A stretch of 64,000 nucleotides of DNA, from NCBI GenBank assembly GCA_020634575.1, contig JACKBM010000023.1, positions 1-64,000 of the forward strand. Reading direction: 5' to 3'. Below, piece by piece: positions 26,094-35,251 of the stretch (positions are counted from its first letter, which is position 1; each line of letters begins with the position of its first letter). The stretch comes from Ardenticatenales bacterium (GTDB lineage Bacteria > Chloroflexota > Anaerolineae > Promineifilales > Promineifilaceae). Position numbers and translations under genes: made by a program. The notes beneath the pieces are model-generated. The model was not told the origin of the DNA and did no database searches. It worked only from the letters and a program-made list of their open reading frames with translations.

Positions 26094-26989
26094 ACCGAGC
26101 GCTGGCGATGAATGAGCCCGACCGACTCACCGTGGCCGATGTGGCTGTGCCCGACGATAAGAAGTCGACTTTCCGGTTGCAGATGAAACCTGGCCCGGTC
26201 CTGGTTGATATGTGGCCGGCGCGGTCGGCCAGGCCAGCCACGCCGATCTTATTGATTCATGGCTGGGGTGGCAGCGGTAGTTATTGGCGGGGCACGGCGG
26301 AGCATCTTTCCAGTGATGCCACTGTGATCGTGCCTGATCTGCCGGGGACCGGCCGGTCCCAACCCGTCAAACAAACCCAGGATATGTTTGATCAGGTCGA
26401 TACCCTGCGTCGTGTTGTGGATTCATTGTCAGCGGAGAAGATCCAGATCGTAGGTCATTCGATGGGCGCGGCCATGGCTTTGCTCCTGAACGATCTCATT
26501 CCAGAGCGCGTTGAACGGCTGGTGCTGACTTCGATGTGCTTCTTCATGACGGCCAAACAAGCGGAAATCTATGAATCGATTATGAAGTTTGTGCGGCTGA
26601 CGATGCGGGTTCGCTGGAAGGAGATGGTCGACATCCCGGGGCTTTCTTACTTAATGGCCCAGCGCTATTTCTACCGGGTGCCGCGCGATCGGGCCGCTTT
26701 GCGGCAGGGCTTTCTCGATTATCTCACGCTTGATTATGACACTGCGTCTGCCTGTGCGGCGAACGCGACGGATCCGCGGATTGAAGCGGCTGGAACCCGC
26801 GTAAAGGTCCCCACGCTGCTGATTGCTTGCCGGCAGGATCAGGTGATGCCGGTCGAAAACGTGAACTATAGTGTGGACAAAATTCCCGGCTGCGAATTGC
26901 GCTGGATTGAAGAGTGCGGCCATCTGCCCATGGTCGAAAAAGCGGATGAATACCGGGCCATTCTGCGTGATTTTTTGTGGCAAAAATGA
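26090..26989 (+). CDS. Alpha/beta hydrolase within the photosynthesis cluster
   Basis: A 299-residue alpha/beta hydrolase. It has 'LLIHGWGGSGSYW' (oxyanion region), nucleophile elbow 'GHSMGAAM' with the usual Ser, acid region 'ACRQDQVMPVEN' and catalytic His in 'EECGHLPMVEK'. All triad parts are present, so it is probably an active esterase or related enzyme. It is translationally coupled to puhE (ATGA overlap). A pigment-related substrate is likely from context; it is a different gene from the BchO-like one at 43038. Confidence 0.8.
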   Translation: MNRALAMNEPDRLTVADVAVPDDKKSTFRLQMKPGPVLVDMWPARSARPATPILLIHGWGGSGSYWRGTAEHLSSDATVIVPDLPGTGRSQPVKQTQDMFDQVDTLRRVVDSLSAEKIQIVGHSMGAAMALLLNDLIPERVERLVLTSMCFFMTAKQAEIYESIMKFVRLTMRVRWKEMVDIPGLSYLMAQRYFYRVPRDRAALRQGFLDYLTLDYDTASACAANATDPRIEAAGTRVKVPTLLIACRQDQVMPVENVNYSVDKIPGCELRWIEECGHLPMVEKADEYRAILRDFLWQK

Positions 26990-27010
26990 TGTTTGGAGTG
27001 CGCTAGGCTT

Positions 27011-27496
27011 ATGGCAACGTATACGCCGGAACAATTGGCGAAACGCAATCAAAGCAAATGGACCATCGTACAGGCGGTTTTGGCGCCGCTGCAGCTGCTC
27101 GCGTTTCTGATCAGCTTTGCCCTTGTGGTCCATTATCTCATCACCGGCCGGGGGCTGTTAGCGGCCGACATTTCGGTCCTGGTCAAGATCAGCCTGCTCT
27201 GGCTTATTACCGTGACCGGCATGATCTGGGAGAAGGAGATATTTGGTCATTGGTTCCTGGCCCCTCAATTTTACTGGGAAGATGTAGGGAATGCGGTCGC
27301 CATGGTGTTACACAACCTTTATTTCGTGGCCCGTTGGCTGGGCTGGTCAGATCGGGCTGTGATGACGCTGATGTTGCTGGCGTATCTCTCGTACCTGGTC
27401 AACCTCGCGCAGTTTGTGGCGAAAGGGCTACAGGCACGCAAGCAGCGGCAACAAGCCAGTAGCGTGTTGCCGGCTGCGGCGGTGGAGCTGGAATGA
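27011..27496 (+). CDS. bchF: 3-vinyl bacteriochlorophyllide hydratase
   Basis: A 161-residue protein with three to four membrane segments. The diagnostic BchF region 'WEKEIFGHWFLAPQFYWED' (about 76-94) and 'NAVAMVLHNLYFVA' are present. It hydrates the C3 vinyl group on the way to bacteriochlorophyll a. The start at 27011 ('MATYTPEQL') fits the family better than the in-frame upstream codon at 26993. The stop overlaps the bchC start by 4 bp. Confidence 0.9.
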   Translation: MATYTPEQLAKRNQSKWTIVQAVLAPLQLLAFLISFALVVHYLITGRGLLAADISVLVKISLLWLITVTGMIWEKEIFGHWFLAPQFYWEDVGNAVAMVLHNLYFVARWLGWSDRAVMTLMLLAYLSYLVNLAQFVAKGLQARKQRQQASSVLPAAAVELE

Positions 27497-28467
27497 CGAT
27501 GAAAACGACGGCAGTGGTTATTTCCGAACCGGGGCGTGTTGGCCTTGATGAGGTTTCCTTACGACCCCTGGCGGCCCAGGAGCTGGTTGTTGAGACGGCT
27601 TATACCTCCATAAGCGCCGGCACCGAGCGAATGTTGCTTGCCGGCCAGATGCCCCATCCAATGCTGAGCCTGCCGGTTGTGCCCGGTTATGAGACGGTTG
27701 GCCAGGTGGTGGAATTGGGTGCCGAAGTGGATCCGGCCTGGCTCAATCGCTGGGTCTATGTGGGCGGCTCACACTGCTATGTGGGCGTCAATGCGGCCTG
27801 GGGTGGCCAATCGGCCCGGTTGTTGGCTCAGGCTGAGCGGGCGGTGCCTCTGGATGGCGTCGATCCGCGCCATGGCCTGATGTTGGCCCTGGGCGCGACT
27901 GCTCTGCACGGCATCAATCTGCTGCAACCGGGCCCCACTGATCGGCTGCTCATTTTGGGGCAAGGACCAGTTGGCCAGTTGGCGGCGCGTCTGGCTCGTT
28001 TGCGGGGCGCCTGGGTGGCCGTGGCTGATCGCTACGAAAGCCGCCTGGCCCGGGCCGAGGCTGACATGGTCATGTTGGCCGGCGACGATCAGCCACCCCT
28101 GACTGAACTGCTGGCAGATGGGGTCAACGCCATCATCGATGCGACCGGGTCCATGGCGGCGATCGCCGGAGCGCTGCCGCTGTTGCAGCCGAAGGGGACC
28201 ATCCTGTTACTGGGCTATTATCAAAATCTGGAGCTGCCTTATATGCCGCTGTTTCTCAAGGAAGCCCGGCTGTTGACCGCCAAAGAGTGGGCTCCGGGTG
28301 ATCTGGCAGCTGTGCGTGACCTCATCGCCCAGGAGAAGCTGGATGTCGCGCCGCTGCTGACACATCATCTGCCAATTAGCGCGGTGACCCAGGCCTACGA
28401 TACGGCGCTGAATGATGCGGATTGTCTGAAACTGGTTATTGATTGGCAAGAGCGCCAGTCAGGCTGA
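27493..28467 (+). CDS. bchC: Bacteriochlorophyllide a dehydrogenase
   Basis: A 324-residue member of the zinc-free medium-chain dehydrogenase group. It has 'PVVPGYETVGQVVELG', the NAD-binding 'LILGQGPVGQLAARLARLRG' region and 'ATGSMAAIAGAL'. It oxidises the 3-hydroxyethyl group to the acetyl group of bacteriochlorophyllide a, the step after BchF. The gene is coupled to bchF (ATGA) and lies 20 bp before bchX. Confidence 0.92.
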   Translation: MTMKTTAVVISEPGRVGLDEVSLRPLAAQELVVETAYTSISAGTERMLLAGQMPHPMLSLPVVPGYETVGQVVELGAEVDPAWLNRWVYVGGSHCYVGVNAAWGGQSARLLAQAERAVPLDGVDPRHGLMLALGATALHGINLLQPGPTDRLLILGQGPVGQLAARLARLRGAWVAVADRYESRLARAEADMVMLAGDDQPPLTELLADGVNAIIDATGSMAAIAGALPLLQPKGTILLLGYYQNLELPYMPLFLKEARLLTAKEWAPGDLAAVRDLIAQEKLDVAPLLTHHLPISAVTQAYDTALNDADCLKLVIDWQERQSG

Positions 28468-28487
28468 ATAGAAGCCAAGGAAGAATT

Positions 28488-29669
28488 ATGACCGCTCGCA
28501 TGTTGGCAATCTATGGCAAAGGGGGCATCGGTAAGAGCTTTACCACCTCCAACCTAACTGCGCGATTGGCCTACGATGGCGCCCGGGTGTTGCAGCTCGG
28601 CTGTGATCCCAAACATGATTCGTGTAACACGATCTTTGGCGGTCATTCGTTGCCCACCCTGGGCGAGGTATGGCGCGGTTTTAAAGATGCCGGCAATGAA
28701 GAGCAAATGGCTGTTGGTGACATCATTTTCCGCAGCGAAATAGATCCGACGATTGACCTGTTTGGCTGTGAAATCGGCGGGCCAGATGTTGGGCGCGGCT
28801 GCGGCGGTCAGGGCATTTCCCACGGCTTCAAAGTGCTGGAACGGCTGGGGATGAATGAATGGGCCCTGGATTACGTCGTCATGGATTTTCTGGGTGATGT
28901 GGTCTGCGGTGGATTTGCCACGCCTCTGGCTCGTTCTTTGGCAGAAGAAGTCATCATCGTGGTTGGTCATGATCGGCAATCACTTTATGCGGCCAACAAT
29001 ATTGCCCAGGCGGCCCGCTATTTTCAATCGATGGGCGGCTCCACCCAGCTGCTTGGCCTCATTGTCAATCGGGATGATGGCACGGACACGGCTGACCAGT
29101 TTGCGGCGTCGATTGGCCTGCCCATCCTGTGCCGGGTGCCGCTGAACCACGAGGCGCGTGTTCTGGCTGATTCCTGCCGGCTGGCGCTGGAAGTCGACGA
29201 ATTTAATGAGATCTTTGTCGATCTGGCCGGCCGCATCGCGCGTCGGGAGATCCCGCCCTGCAAAGATTTCAAACCATTGGATTACAACGAATTTCTGGCG
29301 GTGTTTGGGGCCGAGGAGCCGCCGGGACGGCCGACATCAGCCACCAGAGCTGAGCTGTTCCAGGGCAACGAGGTTGTTTCCGCCCCGTTTCTGCCGGAAT
29401 TGACCCTGACGCCGGTGCGCCAGGTGCATGTGACTGATCCGGTCCAGCGCCGGGTACAGGAAATGGTTGAATCCATCGGCATTCATGTCACAGGGCTGGA
29501 GCGCAATCGCGAGGATGGCATCGTCGTCATTTCCAGTGCCACTGAGATACGCATTGGCGAGGCGGAGGACCTGGATAACAAGATGGCGTTTCTGTCCGCG
29601 CTGGCGCGCACGGGCCAGACTTTTTCCCTGATTGATGTCCGTTACGCAGACGCCCCATCGTATCGCTAG
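28488..29669 (+). CDS. bchX: Chlorophyllide a reductase, iron-sulfur subunit X
   Basis: A 393-residue nitrogenase-reductase-like ATPase. The P-loop 'GKGGIGKSFTTSN' (about residues 9-21) is the BchX form. Two cluster-binding Cys are visible in 'VGRGCGGQG' and 'DVVCGGFA'. It passes electrons to BchYZ with ATP hydrolysis. The ATG at 28488 follows AAGGAAG; the longer frame from 28443 runs back into bchC and is rejected. Two extra genes separate it from bchY. Confidence 0.95.
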   Translation: MTARMLAIYGKGGIGKSFTTSNLTARLAYDGARVLQLGCDPKHDSCNTIFGGHSLPTLGEVWRGFKDAGNEEQMAVGDIIFRSEIDPTIDLFGCEIGGPDVGRGCGGQGISHGFKVLERLGMNEWALDYVVMDFLGDVVCGGFATPLARSLAEEVIIVVGHDRQSLYAANNIAQAARYFQSMGGSTQLLGLIVNRDDGTDTADQFAASIGLPILCRVPLNHEARVLADSCRLALEVDEFNEIFVDLAGRIARREIPPCKDFKPLDYNEFLAVFGAEEPPGRPTSATRAELFQGNEVVSAPFLPELTLTPVRQVHVTDPVQRRVQEMVESIGIHVTGLERNREDGIVVISSATEIRIGEAEDLDNKMAFLSALARTGQTFSLIDVRYADAPSYR

Positions 29670-29680
29670 GAGAGGTTGGT

Positions 29681-30415
29681 ATGAGTGAGACCGTCGATCT
29701 GAACTACCTGAATGATATCCTGGTCAATAAGATGCGCGTGAAGCGTCAGCCAGTGGCGATCACCTATGTTCAGGATGGGCCACCGGCCGGTTATGAACCC
29801 GTCGATGTTGTCGCCTGTATGATCGTCAGGCTGGCCGAGAACGGGCGCCTGATCTACGTGGATCGCCAGCATCATGATTGTTACGTTGGCCAATATCACC
29901 TGGGCTGGAACCCGGAACCGGGCGAATTTATCAGTGAAGGGCATTATCTGACCATGGCCCAGGGCTTTTTTACGCCGGAAGGGGCCAAATGTAACAAGGC
30001 GCAGAGCTATTCCTTGCCGGAAGGCAGTCTGACCGCTCTGGCGGCCGCGCCGCTGGATAAGGTACCGGCCGGTACCCAGGTTGACCTGATCGTCTGTATC
30101 TGCAATGCCCAACAGGCGATGCAAATCGCCGGCGCTGCTTCGGTACGCGAAGGTACCTTCCCCCATGGCGAATTGGGTGCGTCGGCCTGCTCCTCCATCT
30201 TTGCCGCCCCCTGGCATACCAAAAACAGCGTTTTCGCCCTGGGCGACGGGGGTGGTCGGGCATTTAACCAGGTTGCCAGCGGGGAGATGTTTGTTTCCAT
30301 TCCCCGCCATCATTTTAAGTACATCATTGAACTTGTAGAAAATTTCTGGTTTGACCGCGACAAGATGCGCGAAGTCATCATGCCGTCCCATGCTCCGGTA
30401 CAACAAGAGCAGTAG
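29681..30415 (+). CDS. DUF169-family protein between bchX and bchY
   Basis: A 244-residue soluble protein. By pattern it resembles the DUF169 family ('VVACMIVRLAENGRL', 'PEGAKCNKAQSYSLPEG', 'SACSSIFAAPW'), whose function is not established. It contains several conserved-looking Cys (in 'VVACM', 'GAKCNK', 'VCICNA' and 'SACSS') that could bind a metal or cluster. AGGAGAGG precedes the ATG, 11 bp after bchX, and 9 bp separate it from the next gene. The position inside bchXYZ suggests a helper for chlorin reduction or cofactor supply. Confidence 0.65.
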   Translation: MSETVDLNYLNDILVNKMRVKRQPVAITYVQDGPPAGYEPVDVVACMIVRLAENGRLIYVDRQHHDCYVGQYHLGWNPEPGEFISEGHYLTMAQGFFTPEGAKCNKAQSYSLPEGSLTALAAAPLDKVPAGTQVDLIVCICNAQQAMQIAGAASVREGTFPHGELGASACSSIFAAPWHTKNSVFALGDGGGRAFNQVASGEMFVSIPRHHFKYIIELVENFWFDRDKMREVIMPSHAPVQQEQ

Positions 30416-30424
30416 GAGGATTCG

Positions 30425-30976
30425 ATGTTTAATTTCCAGGCGTTACCGTTTTCCGGTTATCTGCTTTGTTACGGCCCATTAGCGCTGGTGCTCCTGGGCT
30501 TCATCGCCGCCGCCATTGTGACAGATGGGAAGGCGCGCCGGACCTACCTGCGTCGCCTTGACCCCCGTCCGGAAGCCGAGCGCGTTGACGAGGGCGCCAT
30601 TGCCATCAGCGGGCCTGTTGATGCTCTGACGCCATCGGGGGTCTCGGTACGGTTGCTGCCGGTTGCCGCCCCCGTCGCTCCGGCCATGCCGGCGCCGCCC
30701 CCGGCGCGCGTCGCCTCGGTGGTGGACAACTTACAGCGGATTGAGGGCGTTGGCCCGAAGATCGCGGCTGTTTTGGGTGAGGCCGGCATCACCAGCTTTG
30801 CCCAGGTTGCCCAGGCCAGCGCCGAGCGCTTGCGTCAGATCCTTGACGAAGCAGGCATGGCCGCCATTCACGACACCCGTAGCTGGCCGGAGCAGGCCAG
30901 GCTGGCGGCAGCTGGTTCATGGGATGAACTGCAGACGCTGCAAGATAGTCTACGCGGCGGCCGGGACGTTAAATAG
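30425..30976 (+). CDS. Membrane-anchored helix-hairpin-helix protein
   Basis: A 183-residue protein. The N-terminal membrane helix is 'YGPLALVLLGFIAAAIV' (about residues 18-34). A Pro/Ala-rich linker follows, then a C-terminal helix-hairpin-helix domain (about 100-180) with 'LQRIEGVGPKIAAVLGEAGI' split over residues 102-121. The domain resembles DUF4332 or 'flap endonuclease-like' domains, which usually bind DNA or mediate contacts. A perfect AGGAGG precedes the ATG. Why it sits between bchX and bchY is unclear. Confidence 0.7.
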   Translation: MFNFQALPFSGYLLCYGPLALVLLGFIAAAIVTDGKARRTYLRRLDPRPEAERVDEGAIAISGPVDALTPSGVSVRLLPVAAPVAPAMPAPPPARVASVVDNLQRIEGVGPKIAAVLGEAGITSFAQVAQASAERLRQILDEAGMAAIHDTRSWPEQARLAAAGSWDELQTLQDSLRGGRDVK

Positions 30977-31019
30977 GACCGTATCGTTTGATCAACAACA
31001 AAATGGGTAGTAAACATTG

Positions 31020-32300
31020 ATGACAGACTCAATTCCGCTCGGGACAATCCAACAAGACCAGAAACCGTGCCAACTCCATCCGCAAAGCATGTGCCCGGCT
31101 TTTGGTGCCCTGCGTGTGTTAACCCGGATCGAGGGCTCGCATCCGGTCATGGCGACTGATACCGGCTGTCTTTACGGTCTCACCTTTGTTACCCATTTTT
31201 ATGGCGCCCGCAAATCCATCCTGGCGCCGCAGTTAGGCACCGCTGAGTTGATGGCGGGCCAGGTTGTGGAAGGGACGCGGGCGGCTATTGATGTCGCCGC
31301 CAAAGAACCGGGTTGTCAATTGGTGCCGGTGATTTCGCTCTGTGTGGCAGAAACAGCCGGCTTGCCGGAAGAGATGTTGCCGCAGAAAGTGGGCGACGCC
31401 GAGGTTGTCCTTGTCCGCGTGCCCGCCTATGCCATCCATTCCCATCCGGAAGCCAAAGATGTGGCCCTGGCCGCCCTGCTGGCGCGGTTGGGCGACGACA
31501 AGTCGGAAAAGGACAAGAAGACGTTGGCGTTACTGGGCGAGGTTTTCCCGGCCGATCCGCTCATCATCGACAATCTATTGCGGCAGATGGGGGTCGAAGC
31601 GACCATCACCTTGCCCGGTCGGTCTATTCATGATTTGCGTCGCGCTGGTCATGTCGGCGCTCTGGCCCCTCTGCATCCTTTTTACAAGGAGACGACGAAG
31701 CTGTTCCGCAAATGGCGCATCCCGGTTGTGGGCGGTGCGCCGGTCGGCATGTCTGGCTCGTATGCCTGGCTCAAAGCAGTTGGCAGCCTGCTCGCCCTGG
31801 ATCCGAAGCTGGTAGATGAGGTAGCCGAGGCGGAACGGGAACGGGCGCAGATGATGCTCAATGCCCAGCCGCTATCCGGCCGGATCCTGGTCACCGGCTA
31901 CGAAGGCACAGAGCTGGCCTATGCGCGTCTGCTCGTCGAGGCCGGCGCCGAGGTGCCCTATGTCTCCACCTCCATCGGCCAGGACCCACTCGTGTTGCCG
32001 GATGAGATGTGGCTGCGAGCACGGGGCACCCGCGAGGTGGTTTACCGCAAGTCGCTGGAAGAGGACGTGGCCGCGCTGGATCAATACCGGCCGGATTTTG
32101 TGCTGGGGACAACCCCCTTCTGTGCCGTGGCCAAAGAGCGTGGTATTCCCGCCATGTATTTCACCAATCAGCTCGCCTCGCGCCCCTTCTTTCTCAGCGG
32201 TGGTATGGCGGCAACGCTAGGCTTTATTCGCCAGACAATGCAGGGGAATGAGCGCTACGAATGGATGCAATCATTCTTCGAGGGGGCGGCTGATGCCTAA
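31020..32300 (+). CDS. bchY: Chlorophyllide a reductase subunit Y
   Basis: A 426-residue nitrogenase MoFe-like subunit. It has 'CQLHPQSMCPAFGALRVL' near the N-terminus and 'IEGSHPVMATDTGCLYG', with Cys that hold the shared 4Fe-4S cluster. It forms the catalytic BchYZ heterotetramer that reduces ring B of chlorophyllide. ATG at 31020 is chosen; a TTG one codon before is possible. The end overlaps bchZ by 8 bp. Confidence 0.94.
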   Translation: MTDSIPLGTIQQDQKPCQLHPQSMCPAFGALRVLTRIEGSHPVMATDTGCLYGLTFVTHFYGARKSILAPQLGTAELMAGQVVEGTRAAIDVAAKEPGCQLVPVISLCVAETAGLPEEMLPQKVGDAEVVLVRVPAYAIHSHPEAKDVALAALLARLGDDKSEKDKKTLALLGEVFPADPLIIDNLLRQMGVEATITLPGRSIHDLRRAGHVGALAPLHPFYKETTKLFRKWRIPVVGGAPVGMSGSYAWLKAVGSLLALDPKLVDEVAEAERERAQMMLNAQPLSGRILVTGYEGTELAYARLLVEAGAEVPYVSTSIGQDPLVLPDEMWLRARGTREVVYRKSLEEDVAALDQYRPDFVLGTTPFCAVAKERGIPAMYFTNQLASRPFFLSGGMAATLGFIRQTMQGNERYEWMQSFFEGAADA

Positions 32301-33771
32301 AGTTATCCGCGATCTCTCCGACAGCAGCAGCTACTGGGCTGCCGTCTGGACGATGTGCGCCTTGCCGGATGTCCATGTGATCTGTGATGCGCCCATCGGC
32401 TGCTTTAATCTGGTAGCCACCGCCGTGCCGGATTACACCGATGCTATCCCGCATATTGAGAACATCACGCCTTCCATCATCACGGAACAGGAGGTTGGCG
32501 GCAGTGGGACCGGCCCGGCCGTGCAGCGTACCTATGAGAATTTGCGCGACACCGGTATGTTGGCGGGAAAGCGGCTGATCGTGGTTTCCACGGCTGAAAG
32601 CGAGATGATTGGCTCCGACCTGACCGATCTGGTCACCGCCCTGCAACCGGGCACGACCTTCTTCCACAGTGAATCACTTTCGGATGATGAATGGTTGGGC
32701 CGGGATCGGGTGCTGCAATGGCTGTGGGAGAACTACGGCGCTGCTGCCGCCGCTGATCTGGCGGTTGAGCCAGGCCTCGTCAATATCATCGGACCCACTT
32801 ATGGCTGTTTCAACAGCGCGGCTGATTTGCATGAGATCAAGCGGCTCGTTGTGGGCGCCGGCGGTCGCTTGAATTGCGTCTTCCCGTATGAGGCAAAACT
32901 GGCTGATATTCCTGAATTGGCCCGGGCGCAAGTCAATATCGTGCTGTACCAGGAATTTGGCCAGACATTGGCCGAGACTTTGGGGCAGCCCTGGTTGCAG
33001 GCGCCGATGGGCATGCAGGGCACGACTGATTTTCTGCTCAAACTCGGCGAGTTGCTCGGCACCCAGGAGACAGCCCGGGCGTTTGTAAAGCAGGAGAAGC
33101 AGACCACCCTCTCGGCTATCTGGGATCTGTGGAAGGGGCCGCAAAGCGACTGGTTTCCCACGACCAATTTCGGCATCGTGGGCAGCCGAACCTATGTGGC
33201 CGGCTTCACCGCTTTCCTCGGCGATGAACTGGGCATGCCGGTGAGCTTCACCTCATCGCGCCCGCTACGATCTGGCGAGCCGGACAATGAGGCGGTCCGA
33301 CAGATTCTGCATAGTAAGCCGCCGGCTTTTGTCTTTGGGTCCATCAACGAAAAAATCTATCTGAGTGAGGCCGGCGCCAAACATACCAGCTTTATACCGG
33401 CCGCTTTCCCCGGGCCAATTGTGCGTCGCGCTGTAGGCACACCATTTATGGGTTACCGGGGCGCTGTTTATCTTTTGCAGGAGATCGTCAACCGGCTTTA
33501 CGAGACACTGTTTAATTTCCTGCCTGTGGATACGGGTTATGCCAAGGCCAGCCAGAATGGGGCCGGCGCCAGCAAGCAGCCGGGCAATCTGCCCTGGGAA
33601 GCTGAGGCACGTGTCGCACTTGACGACGCGTTGGCCAGGTTGCCATTCTTGCCTCGCATCTCGGCCAGCCGGGAAATACAGATGCAGGCGGAGCAGGCTG
33701 CGCTTGAGGCTGAATTGTCTCAGGTGACGGCAGAAATTGTGCAGCAGGTTCTGCTCAAGCGTAATCTTTGA
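32293..33771 (+). CDS. bchZ: Chlorophyllide a reductase subunit Z
   Basis: A 492-residue partner of BchY. The N-terminal 'SSYWAAVWTMCALPDVHV' and 'DAPIGCFNL', with 'ITEQEVGGSGTGPAV', are typical of BchZ. Cluster-ligand Cys are visible in 'TMCALP' and 'IGCFN'. The ATG at 32293 overlaps bchY by 8 bp, a coupling that fits a 1:1 complex. The longer frame from 32248 lies inside bchY and is rejected. Confidence 0.94.
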   Translation: MPKVIRDLSDSSSYWAAVWTMCALPDVHVICDAPIGCFNLVATAVPDYTDAIPHIENITPSIITEQEVGGSGTGPAVQRTYENLRDTGMLAGKRLIVVSTAESEMIGSDLTDLVTALQPGTTFFHSESLSDDEWLGRDRVLQWLWENYGAAAAADLAVEPGLVNIIGPTYGCFNSAADLHEIKRLVVGAGGRLNCVFPYEAKLADIPELARAQVNIVLYQEFGQTLAETLGQPWLQAPMGMQGTTDFLLKLGELLGTQETARAFVKQEKQTTLSAIWDLWKGPQSDWFPTTNFGIVGSRTYVAGFTAFLGDELGMPVSFTSSRPLRSGEPDNEAVRQILHSKPPAFVFGSINEKIYLSEAGAKHTSFIPAAFPGPIVRRAVGTPFMGYRGAVYLLQEIVNRLYETLFNFLPVDTGYAKASQNGAGASKQPGNLPWEAEARVALDDALARLPFLPRISASREIQMQAEQAALEAELSQVTAEIVQQVLLKRNL

Positions 33772-33781
33772 GAATAATCGT

Positions 33782-35224
33782 ATGGTCAAGTTTCAAAAGC
33801 CCATCGCCCTCGTTTTTGGTCTGGTTGCCTGGCCGTTCCGGCCGGTGACCAGTTGGGTCCGTAGTCGTCCCCGGCTGCGATTCTGGCTCGGTATCATACG
33901 CCTGGGCCTGTTTCAGCTGGGTATCGGCCTTTCCCTGGCGCCCATCACAGGGACCCTGAACCGGGTCCTGATTGATGAGCTGAGCATCTCAGCCGCCGCT
34001 GTCGCCTTGCTAATTTCGATGCATTACTTTGTCTCACCGGTGCGGGCCATCATTGGATATCGCTCAGATAAATCGCGCTCGATGGGCAAATGGCGCACAC
34101 CTTACATTGTACTCGGGGTGATGTTGACTTACGGTGGCCTGGCCCTGGCGCCGTTTGCCCTGATCTTGCTGGGCGGTGACGGGAAGGTCTCCTTTGGGGT
34201 GGCGTTGGTGATCTGTGTGGGCATCTTTATGGCTTATGGAGCAGGTGTCAGCATCGTCGAGACTGTCTACCTGGCGCTGGTTAGTGACATTACGCCCCAA
34301 GAAGATCGCGGCAAGGTACTGTCGGTTTTGTGGATGATGTTGATTATCGGCACGGTTCTGAGCGCTGTCATTGTGAGCGGTCTGCTGGTCGACTATTCGC
34401 ACATGCTTTTGATTAAGGTAATGCAAGGCTCAGCAATTGCCTTTGTTGGGCTGACGGTATTTGCCTTGTGGCAGCAGGAGCAGCTCAACCCGGACGGCAG
34501 CATTAAATCTGACCTCAAGACCGTACGGATTCGGCTTTCCTTATGGGAATCGATTCAGCTTGTTAGCAAGGAACGCGTGCTGCAGGGTCTTCTTGTCGTT
34601 ATCTTCATCGCGACGATGGCCTTTGCGACCCACGACGTGCTTCTGGAGCCGTATGGTGGCCAGGTCCTCAATATGAGCGTCTCCGCCACCATGCAGCTGA
34701 CGGCGCTTTGGGGCCTGGCGACAGTAGTTGGCGTGTTGCTGGCTGCTTATCTGCTGTGGCGTCGCAAAGCACCGGTAATGTTGATTGCAGCCGGCTGTGC
34801 GGTAGGCCTGGTTGGCTTTGCCATCATCAGTATCGCCAGCGACGCGACCCTGGTTGAGCCCTTCAGGATTGGTATTGTCTTAATCAGCCTGGGGCGGGGG
34901 CTCTTCCTGGTTGGCAGCATCATTTTGGTGATGTCGTTGACAGACGTCAGCCACGCGGGTCTGTTCCTGGGTATCTGGGGCATTGTGCAGGCGATGGCCC
35001 AGGGGATCGGCACGATTGGCGGCGGCGTCGTCCGCGATCTGGCTCAATATCTGACTGGCAGCGTCAAACTGGGTTACACCATCGTTTATGGCGGCTCGCT
35101 GGTGTTGCTGTTGATAGTCATCACCATTTTGGCCTTGCGCCTGGGCAAGCGCCTGCATGTCAGCGAAATCAAGATGCCGTGGTCTGGTGTTGAAGAGATC
35201 CCGGCCGATCAGCTGGCCTTTTAA
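33782..35224 (+). CDS. PucC/LhaA-family MFS protein (light-harvesting assembly), copy 2
   Basis: A 480-residue protein with about 12 membrane segments. Family signature: 'GTLNRVLIDELSI' and 'RAIIGYRSDKSRSMGKWRTPY'. It is in the same family as the protein at 14190 but clearly diverged from it, so the two probably serve different antenna or pigment roles. The ATG at 33782 lies 10 bp after bchZ, within the main operon. Confidence 0.88.
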   Translation: MVKFQKPIALVFGLVAWPFRPVTSWVRSRPRLRFWLGIIRLGLFQLGIGLSLAPITGTLNRVLIDELSISAAAVALLISMHYFVSPVRAIIGYRSDKSRSMGKWRTPYIVLGVMLTYGGLALAPFALILLGGDGKVSFGVALVICVGIFMAYGAGVSIVETVYLALVSDITPQEDRGKVLSVLWMMLIIGTVLSAVIVSGLLVDYSHMLLIKVMQGSAIAFVGLTVFALWQQEQLNPDGSIKSDLKTVRIRLSLWESIQLVSKERVLQGLLVVIFIATMAFATHDVLLEPYGGQVLNMSVSATMQLTALWGLATVVGVLLAAYLLWRRKAPVMLIAAGCAVGLVGFAIISIASDATLVEPFRIGIVLISLGRGLFLVGSIILVMSLTDVSHAGLFLGIWGIVQAMAQGIGTIGGGVVRDLAQYLTGSVKLGYTIVYGGSLVLLLIVITILALRLGKRLHVSEIKMPWSGVEEIPADQLAF

Positions 35225-35251
35225 TGAAGTTTTCTGTTTGCGGAGGGAAAA

